Source: Planctomycetales bacterium
GTDB taxonomy: Bacteria; 4484-113
Reading direction: 5' to 3'
NCBI GenBank assembly: GCA_030606285.1
Contig: JAUWGS010000010.1
Span: 1-64,000, forward strand
DNA: 64,000 bases
Notes under the pieces: model-generated
Databases searched by the model: none
What the model was told of the DNA's origin: nothing
The model's input: only the letters and a program-made list of their open reading frames with translations
Program-made: the position numbers and the translations under genes
Shown here: in pieces, positions 58,329 through 64,000 of the stretch
How positions within the stretch are numbered: position 1 is the stretch's first letter
How the letters are laid out: the number at the start of each line of letters is the position of its first letter

Positions 58329-58912
58329 TTCACCGGGTAACGGCAGCCGTTGAGGGCTTGGTCGACGAAGCGGTTGTCTCGGTCTTGTGTCGTGAAGTTC
58401 GAGTAGAGTTAGGACCGGTCTACGGAAAGCAGGGGAAAAACTACATCGATAGAAAGCTAAGGGGTTTCAACAACGCTGCTAAGTATGCTGATTGGCTCGT
58501 TCTTCGCGACATGAACCACGATGCCAGTTGTGCCCCGGAGCTAAAGACTCGCCTACTACCACAGCCAGCAACTAATATGAAGTTTCGAATAGCGGTCCGC
58601 GAAGTGGAAGCCTGGCTGCTTGCTGACCGCAAGCGGTTTGCACGCTACTTGAGCGTCCCACAATCATCGCTGCCCACAGCCCCAGAATCGCTGGATAGCC
58701 CAAAGCAGGAGGTTGTAAGACTTGCCTCCATGTCCAGACGACGGGCCATCCGGGAGGACATGATGCCTAGCCCCGGAAGTGGTACACGTGAAGGACCGGC
58801 TTATGCCTCCAGACTGGTCGAGTTCGTATACGAGCAGTGGGATCCCTTTGAGGCAGCCAAACGCAGTGACAGCCTTTCTCGCTGTATTAGGAGCCTCGGA
58901 GAGTTGAGCTAA
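58325..58912 (+). CDS. DUF4276-like, TOPRIM-type putative nuclease
   Basis: 195 residues from GTG 58325. The N-terminal AAVEGLVDEAV supplies the TOPRIM-type Glu (residue 10). WLVLRDMNHD (about 57-66) supplies the acidic pair, and AVREVEAWLLADRKRFA (about 90-106) matches the DUF4276 core. It is probably a metal-dependent nuclease effector working with the ATPase; this is inference from pairing and motifs. Confidence 0.65.
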   Translation: MIHRVTAAVEGLVDEAVVSVLCREVRVELGPVYGKQGKNYIDRKLRGFNNAAKYADWLVLRDMNHDASCAPELKTRLLPQPATNMKFRIAVREVEAWLLADRKRFARYLSVPQSSLPTAPESLDSPKQEVVRLASMSRRRAIREDMMPSPGSGTREGPAYASRLVEFVYEQWDPFEAAKRSDSLSRCIRSLGELS

Positions 58913-58998
58913 CAACCTCATCGCGCAAAACAGCTACTGCGGACGGCCTTTCTTTGACATGCTCACGGAACGCGACCCGCAAACCGCGATGCACCGTC

Positions 58999-59004
58999 TA
59001 TAAT
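58999..59004 (+). promoter_or_regulatory. -10 box TATAAT of nucleotidyltransferase gene
   Basis: TATAAT 12 nt before ATG 59017. Confidence 0.55.
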
Positions 59005-59016
59005 TATCTCGCACCT

Positions 59017-59958
59017 ATGAAAGCAATCATCCCAGTAGCGGGCGAAGGGCGGCGGTTGCAGCCGCTCACTGCCGTTCAGCCAAAGGCGCTGCTGCAGGTC
59101 GCAGATAAACCCGTGCTGGGGCACATTCTCGCGCGGGTGGAAAGCGCAGGCGTCACCGATGTCATCCTCGTGGTCAGCGACAGGAGCGCACCAATTGAGG
59201 ATTTCGTCCACAGCGAGTTCCCACGCATCCGCCTGACGCTGGTGCGCCAGGAAGAGCCGCTCGGCCTGGGGCACGCTGTCTGGCTCACGCGCGAAGCCGC
59301 CGCCGGAGACGAGCTGCTAATCGTCTACGGCGACACCATCGTCTACGCCGACCTTGCGCCCGCGCTGAACACCGATGCCGACGGCGCAATCGGTGTGCGC
59401 GAAGTAAAAGACCCGCGCCGTTTCGGTGTCGTGATTGAGGAGAGCGGGCGCATCACGCGCCTGGTGGAGAAGCCCGACGAGCCCATCTCCCATCTCGCCA
59501 TCGTCGGCGTGAACTGCATCCGCGACAGCAACGCGCTTTTCGATGCGCTCGACTTTATCGTGCGCAACAACCTCCGCACGCGCGGCGAGATTCAACTCAC
59601 CGACGCTTTCCAGCGCATGCTCGACGCGGGAAACCGCCTTGTCTCATTCCCCATAGACAAGTGGCACGATTGCGGCACGCCGGAAGCGCTGCTTGAGACC
59701 AACCGGCACCTGCTCGGCAAACTGACGCACAAGCCGCAGAGCGAGGGCTGCGAGTTCACGCCGCCTGTCTACATCGCGCCCACAGCATCAGCAAAGGACT
59801 CGAAGATTGGCCCGCACGTGGCCATCGCCGCCGGCGTGCAGGTGCGAAACTGCGTGCTAAAGGACTGCATAGTCAACGAAAACGCGCAGCTCAACAACTG
59901 CAACCTGACGAACCGCATCATCGCCTACAGCGAAGAGATTCATCGCCCACCGCTGTAG
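59017..59958 (+). CDS. Sugar-1-phosphate nucleotidyltransferase
   Basis: 313 residues from ATG 59017 (an upstream in-frame ATG precedes the promoter). MKAIIPVAGEGRRLQPLT is the nucleotide-binding signature of glucose-1-phosphate thymidylyl/uridylyltransferases, followed by PKALLQVADKP. C-terminal hexapeptide repeats form a left-handed helix. It activates a hexose for surface glycan; with rfbD at 29375 it could feed a dTDP-sugar route, but they are far apart. Confidence 0.85.
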   Translation: MKAIIPVAGEGRRLQPLTAVQPKALLQVADKPVLGHILARVESAGVTDVILVVSDRSAPIEDFVHSEFPRIRLTLVRQEEPLGLGHAVWLTREAAAGDELLIVYGDTIVYADLAPALNTDADGAIGVREVKDPRRFGVVIEESGRITRLVEKPDEPISHLAIVGVNCIRDSNALFDALDFIVRNNLRTRGEIQLTDAFQRMLDAGNRLVSFPIDKWHDCGTPEALLETNRHLLGKLTHKPQSEGCEFTPPVYIAPTASAKDSKIGPHVAIAAGVQVRNCVLKDCIVNENAQLNNCNLTNRIIAYSEEIHRPPL

Positions 59959-59973
59959 CCCTGCCGCCGGTGA

Positions 59974-59979
59974 TATAAT
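59974..59979 (+). promoter_or_regulatory. -10 box TATAAT of exchanger gene
   Basis: TATAAT 26 nt before ATG 60006, with GGGGGAGG between. Confidence 0.5.
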
Positions 59980-60005
59980 CCTGCACGTTCAACGACGGGG
60001 GAGGT

Positions 60006-61148
60006 ATGGCCGAAGCGCACCAAAAGGGCATCGCGACATGGGCATGGGTAATGCTCGCAGGCTTCGTGCTGTGGGTGCTGGTGCTCGCTGCGCACCTGCT
60101 GCACTTCATCCCCGAAGAGCTTACGCTCGGGCCGCTGATTGCGTTATCCGCGCTGCATCTGCTCGCGGGCCTGGCCCTTATTCAGGGCGCGTGCGAAGCG
60201 CTCATCCTGGGCGTTGAACGGCTTGGCGCGCGCTATCGCTGGGACAGCTTCATCGCTGGCACAGTCGGTGAAATCGTCAGCACGCTCCCCGAGTTCGTCG
60301 TCATCATCTTCATTGTCCAGGTGGACGCGCTGGCGGCGTTCCTCATCGCGGTCGTTACCATCTACAACAACGCGCTCGTGTTTAGCGTGTACTCCTTCTT
60401 CCTGCCCAAAGACGTGAAGGGCAAGTTCCTGATGCCGGAGCCAATCACACGCGCCGGCACAGAGGTACTCATCGCCGGCAGCGGCATTGCGCTCGTCCTC
60501 GGCCTTGTCTTCCTGACGCTGCGCACCGAAACCCACAAGTCCGAGCTGGTAGGCATAGACCTGGGGCTTATCGCAATCATTCTCTTCGTTGTATTCGGCT
60601 ATTACCTGCATTCGCTGATGCGGTATTACGCAAAGACCGACCAGGAGAAAAAAGCGACGCTCGATCCGGCTTCCCGAAGAACCGGCTGGATTGCCATCGG
60701 CGTGATGTTCGCCATCGGTATCCTGGGAGCATTCCTCGGCGGCCACTCGGTCTCGGAGTTCGCCGACGCCGCCCTTAACCGGATGAAGCTCCCTCAAGTG
60801 CCTACAGCCCTCATACTTGCGTTCTTCGCCGGCATCAGCGAGTACATAATCGTCTATAAGGCGCACAAGCGCGGTCTGATGGGCATTGCGCTTTCAAACG
60901 TGTTCGGCGGGATAACGCAGGTCATGTTCCTGGTCCTCCCGTTCACCCTCACGGTGATTGCCCTGAGTGGCTGCATCATACCCATCAGCTTTGTGACCAC
61001 CATTGTGCTCCTGTTGCTTTTCCCGGTGTTTTTCGTGTTGTTCGAATACCTGGAAGAGGATCACACGCTCAACAACCTGGACGCTGCTGGAATGGTGGGA
61101 ATATTCGTCCTCATCCTGTATGTATTGTTGTTTATGAGCGGCGCCTAG
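60006..61148 (+). CDS. CaCA-family cation exchanger
   Basis: 380 residues with about ten membrane segments. Two inverted alpha repeats are visible: GTVGEIVSTLPEFVVIIF (about 86-103) and FFAGISEYIIVYKA with SNVFGGITQVM (about 273-308). These carry the acidic and Ser/Asn residues that bind cations in Na+/Ca2+ and H+/Ca2+ antiporters. The second repeat keeps SE rather than PE. Exports Ca2+ (inference). Confidence 0.75.
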   Translation: MAEAHQKGIATWAWVMLAGFVLWVLVLAAHLLHFIPEELTLGPLIALSALHLLAGLALIQGACEALILGVERLGARYRWDSFIAGTVGEIVSTLPEFVVIIFIVQVDALAAFLIAVVTIYNNALVFSVYSFFLPKDVKGKFLMPEPITRAGTEVLIAGSGIALVLGLVFLTLRTETHKSELVGIDLGLIAIILFVVFGYYLHSLMRYYAKTDQEKKATLDPASRRTGWIAIGVMFAIGILGAFLGGHSVSEFADAALNRMKLPQVPTALILAFFAGISEYIIVYKAHKRGLMGIALSNVFGGITQVMFLVLPFTLTVIALSGCIIPISFVTTIVLLLLFPVFFVLFEYLEEDHTLNNLDAAGMVGIFVLILYVLLFMSGA

Positions 61149-61199
61149 CCGCACTTGCGAAATGCCGGTGCGCGAACAACACAAAGAGCGAGTTTATTG

Positions 61200-61205
61200 T
61201 AGAAT
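61200..61205 (+). promoter_or_regulatory. -10 box TAGAAT of acetyltransferase gene
   Basis: TAGAAT 28 nt before ATG 61234, preceded by TTTATTG. Confidence 0.45.
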
Positions 61206-61233
61206 CAGTGGGGCTGCCTTGTTGGAGGGCTAA

Positions 61234-61932
61234 ATGCCGATAGAATACCGGCCAATGGACAAGGACTACGTTCTTCCCGTCTGTCCAATGGTCTTGCTGA
61301 ACGGGCCGTTAGACCGAGCCGATCCGGTTAGCCACGCGAGCTTTGTTTCAGACTGCCCGATGGTCAACGAGGCATTCTTCCGGCGATACATCGAGGAATA
61401 CGGAACCTGCGCCTATCTGGCATGGGACCGTTACTCTCTGGTCGGCGCGACCGTGTTCTTCCCGCTGACAGACCTGCCGCCCAAGGCTGGCAAGGTATAC
61501 GGCATTGACGAATACCCCCAGCGATGGTTTGATGCGCTCAACAAGGAAAAGGGCACGATGATGATGACCTGCACCACAGTCGCGCCGCAGTACCGCGATT
61601 ACGGGATAGGGCGCAGGCTGCTGGAGTCTGCTATCGGCTGGATGAGACGCAACCGCTGGCTGCGAGCCGTGAAGCTGGGTGTGCCTTCGGAACTCTACGG
61701 CTTCTCGCGCCACTTCGACCTTACGTTCTGGGAGGGCCTGGGCTTCAGGGTGTTCCGCATCGTGGACCGGACCAGCGCCGAGCCCTGGGCCAGCCGCGAG
61801 AAAGCCAAACTGCTGCACAGCTACGAAAGGGGAGAGTTTCTGGCAAAGGGCATAGATTTCAGCGCTGTGCTGAATGAGCGCGGATGGCAGGGCATTCTGG
61901 GAGTCCACGACCTGGAGATGCGCTTTGGCTAG
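61234..61932 (+). CDS. GNAT family N-acetyltransferase
   Basis: 232 residues. The acetyl-CoA motif VAPQYRDYGIGRRLLESAIGW (about 111-131; core R-x-x-G-I-G) is clear and is followed by LGFRVFRIVDR. Substrate unknown. GGAGGG precedes ATG 61234. Its TAG overlaps the TAG of the convergent gene within a single CTAG. Confidence 0.78.
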   Translation: MPIEYRPMDKDYVLPVCPMVLLNGPLDRADPVSHASFVSDCPMVNEAFFRRYIEEYGTCAYLAWDRYSLVGATVFFPLTDLPPKAGKVYGIDEYPQRWFDALNKEKGTMMMTCTTVAPQYRDYGIGRRLLESAIGWMRRNRWLRAVKLGVPSELYGFSRHFDLTFWEGLGFRVFRIVDRTSAEPWASREKAKLLHSYERGEFLAKGIDFSAVLNERGWQGILGVHDLEMRFG

Positions 61933-62540
61933 TACGTACGCGATTGCCCGGAAACGGGCTTCCCCAGGCGAAGCACCAAGAAATACTTCTCGTAACGCGC
62001 GACCGCCTGCTTGTCCCTCATGCTCTTCGCGACATGCAGCATATCGCGCACGTATTTGATGGCCTGATCGCGCTGGCCTGAAAGCAGGAACCGTTCGACA
62101 TTGGAGTCTTTTTCGTCCTCCGTTATATCCGTGTCAATCTTGATTGCGCTGATGGTCTCCAGGTCGCGCTTTGTCAGCGGACGCGGCGTGGCCCTGTGAT
62201 GCCTCATATGGTGCCGGTACTGCCAGAACCAGAACTCGTCCGCTCGCGAAACCCGCGTCCGCGCCCAGGTGATCGCGTTTGCCAGCATCCTTGCGCCGAT
62301 GTATGCGAAGAGCACCAACGGGCTGATGAGCAGGAAGGCCAGCATCAGCGCGGTGGCGCCCATAAAGTCAAAGAAGTCAAACGAATCCCACCAGAGCCAC
62401 AGAGCGCTAAGTCCCAGCACGATGAGCACGAGCATGAAAACAAGGCCGATTATGTCCGAATCGAACTTCTCCGGGATGTAGATGTACCAGGGAGTGAGTA
62501 TGCACTCCAGTATCTCATCTTTTAGTGATGCGGCAAGCAC
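61929..62540 (-). CDS. Membrane protein of unknown function
   Basis: 203 residues from GTG 62540, with minus-strand TAGAAT about 30 nt upstream. Two hydrophobic segments (about 30-52, 58-85), then a charged cytosolic helical C-terminus. No family recognised. Confidence 0.5.
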   Translation of the reverse strand: MLAASLKDEILECILTPWYIYIPEKFDSDIIGLVFMLVLIVLGLSALWLWWDSFDFFDFMGATALMLAFLLISPLVLFAYIGARMLANAITWARTRVSRADEFWFWQYRHHMRHHRATPRPLTKRDLETISAIKIDTDITEDEKDSNVERFLLSGQRDQAIKYVRDMLHVAKSMRDKQAVARYEKYFLVLRLGKPVSGQSRTY

Positions 62541-62588
62541 GGCCTGTCCCCTCTTCGGCTACGCTATTCTACCCTCTTTCGCGACAGG

Positions 62589-62608
62589 GTGCATACCGAC
62601 CAGATACG
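62589..62608. repeat. 20-nt direct repeat, left copy
   Basis: GTGCATACCGACCAGATACG, one mismatch from 63603-63622. The two copies flank the gene at 62823-63587. Confidence 0.65.
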
Positions 62609-62822
62609 GGTGTGGGGAATCGTATGCCGAGCGAAGCTAAGACTTGGCAGCAGGGGATTGGAATCTAGAGAGATGTATTCGGGGTTTCTTGCAGAATATC
62701 GTTCGATTCGGATTGCGGACTGTAGCAGCGCACGGTATACTGCTAGGAGGATTTTGAAGAACACATCATTGACCCAGAACGCGTTCCCGAGGAGACAACG
62801 GGGCACGTTCAGAAGGTGGAAG

Positions 62823-63587
62823 ATGCCCACGACGATATCAAGGAGAATGAGAAGCAAGCCCCGTCGTGCGCTCTTGGCTTGCCTCTGGCTGCTCACGCTA
62901 GTGGCTGCAGTTAGCCTGGTAAGCTTCACCGGTTCTGCCGTGGAGAGGGTGCTTACCCCCGACTACGCGGTTCTCACTGACTATACATACAAAGGTGAAG
63001 AGAGTGACATTCGTTATGAGTTCCAGGTCGAGCGGACGGGTGAAGTCCATAGAGTACTGATGTGCACCTATTACCAGGGTGAGCCAAGGGTGAAGGACCT
63101 TCCTGTGTTCACGGAGCCCCAGGACGTGAGCGGCAAGTACGTTGAGATTGCCGACGCCATACTTCTCTCGGACGGTGCGGCAGCAGTCCTCATAGCTGAG
63201 AGATACAGGTTATTCTCGCTTGTAGCAGACCGTCTTTGTGGAGTTATCGAGCTTATTCAACTTACCGGCGCTGGTTCTGTGTCAGGTGCCAAGGTCATAG
63301 AGCACAAGGGGCTGATTTATGTCGCATACGCGGCTTTGCCGGGAAACCACTGGAGAAACAAGGAGTTCATATATACCCAGATTCGATACCGTGTCAGGAC
63401 TTACCCCGGCAGGTGGACGAAGGAAAGAATCCTCTACAGCTCGCCTGACCCTTTCAACTATCCCGTTCATCTGCAATGGATTCAGAGTGATGAAGGGCTT
63501 TCGCTTTCTGCGCATGCCGAGCGGTTTGAAAACGCTCCCGATTTGGAAGTCACTCTTTCGGTGCTCGATGAAGAGCCAGGGGCGTGA
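62823..63587 (+). CDS. Membrane-anchored or exported protein of unknown function
   Basis: 254 residues if ATG 62823 is used (GAAGGTGG just upstream); ATG 62847 is an alternative, and the frame is open back to 62589. A basic N-terminus and hydrophobic stretch (about 18-38) indicate export. The mature part is beta-rich with propeller-like strands (VLTDYTYKGEESDIRYEF, LIYVAYAALPGN). No family recognised. Flanked by a 20-nt direct repeat. Confidence 0.5.
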   Translation: MPTTISRRMRSKPRRALLACLWLLTLVAAVSLVSFTGSAVERVLTPDYAVLTDYTYKGEESDIRYEFQVERTGEVHRVLMCTYYQGEPRVKDLPVFTEPQDVSGKYVEIADAILLSDGAAAVLIAERYRLFSLVADRLCGVIELIQLTGAGSVSGAKVIEHKGLIYVAYAALPGNHWRNKEFIYTQIRYRVRTYPGRWTKERILYSSPDPFNYPVHLQWIQSDEGLSLSAHAERFENAPDLEVTLSVLDEEPGA

Positions 63588-63602
63588 TAGGATAATGCCA
63601 TC

Positions 63603-63622
63603 GTGCATGCCGACCAGATACG
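63603..63622. repeat. 20-nt direct repeat, right copy
   Basis: GTGCATGCCGACCAGATACG; see the left copy at 62589-62608. Confidence 0.65.
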
Positions 63623-63680
63623 CTAGGCGCAGGCGTAAGTCGGCTGATGTGAACTGCACGGCCAGACTCATAATCCCCAC

Positions 63681-64000
63681 CTAATACTCCCCCCGTTCGA
63701 TGCGCAGGATGTATTTGCGCAACAGCTCTATCGCATCAGTATCGCCAGCTACCTCAGCGTCCTCGAGCCGCTTCTCAGCAAGCCCCAGCGCTTCCCGCAC
63801 TTCCCCCAATCGGAGCATCCTCTCCAGCTCCACATCCACCTCTATCTCCACGCCAGTCTCGCCCGGCTCCGACTTACCGTCAGCCTTCGCACCGCCCATA
63901 ACCGAGGGTAATCCCAGCTTCTCGGCAGCCGCCTTCGGGTCTGTCGTTGTCACATGGCGCCCGAAACTTGGCGCTTCATCTTCCGGAAGCTTGCGGCCGG
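63681..64000 (-). CDS. C-terminal part of an unrecognised protein (cut by window edge)
   Basis: The minus-strand frame is open from the window end to TAG at 63681-63683, about 105 codons. The segment FGRHVTTTDPKAAAEKLGL reads through a GTG at 63953, so that codon need not be the start. The last 50 residues form a charged helix, possibly TPR-like (GEVREALGLAEKRLEDAE). Function unknown. Confidence 0.5.
   Translation of the reverse strand, partial: GRKLPEDEAPSFGRHVTTTDPKAAAEKLGLPSVMGGAKADGKSEPGETGVEIEVDVELERMLRLGEVREALGLAEKRLEDAEVAGDTDAIELLRKYILRIERGEY

Noticed and set aside
1-64000. CRISPR array
   Set aside because: Repeats are dispersed palindromes without regular spacing or spacers, and no cas genes are present.

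Overview
The window comes from a Gram-negative (diderm) bacterium of moderately high GC content. The diderm signs are a tandem lptF/lptG pair for LPS export, a beta-barrel protein ending in Phe, and many lipoproteins with lipobox cysteines. I cannot place it in a phylum. Long extracellular PKD/TIG/propeller proteins, dockerin-like F-hands, and intergenic DNA full of short palindromic repeats are typical of uncultured environmental lineages. Ribosome binding sites are of the GGAGG type. Many genes have a TAnAAT -10 box only 6-25 nt before the start codon, so short-leader and leaderless mRNAs look common.

Layout. 1-5781: repeats, lptF-lptG, a lipoprotein, then a dockerin-phosphoesterase lipoprotein with repeats inserted in frame. 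5782-8078: a scrambled zone with three gene tails, hicB and a broken hicA. 8079-10040: a GAF/GGDEF-type protein and a tRNA-Met. 10041-12873: an AT-richer accessory island (SDH-type protease, truncated DNA methyltransferase, small exported proteins). 13260-19737: exported and membrane proteins of unknown role. 19738-22758: fhs, a DinB-like protein and a methyltransferase. 22847-29090: two large lipoproteins (PKD/propeller and cohesin-like) around a CYTH-like gene. 29159-30241: SRP RNA and rfbD. 30288-41223: a mostly minus-strand block with TIG/PKD lipoprotein, M16 peptidase, 2-hydroxyacid dehydrogenase, zinc-finger protein and gamma-carbonic-anhydrase-like protein. 41325-46284: corA, PP2C phosphatase, DUF169 protein and a flavin disulfide reductase behind a long structured leader. 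46429-49766: TPR protein, then trmD-rplS-lepB. 49878-56483: the 1214-residue dockerin/propeller lipoprotein, a signal-less substrate-binding-type protein, a B3/4 protein and a PKD/cohesin-like lipoprotein. 56625-64000: nitroreductase, an AAA ATPase + TOPRIM-like pair (possible defence module), nucleotidyltransferase, CaCA exchanger, GNAT protein and hypothetical proteins, the last cut by the window edge.

How they fit together. The recurring theme is the cell surface: LPS transport, type I signal peptidase, and lipoproteins built from dockerin-like, cohesin-like, PKD, TIG and beta-propeller modules. Two proteins carry a dockerin-like pair of F-hands and two others carry cohesin-like domains, so non-covalent surface assembly is possible but unproven. 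The most unusual observation is that the linker before the dockerin-like domain has, in both dockerin lipoproteins, taken up intergenic-type palindromic repeats in frame, different ones in each gene but at the same place.
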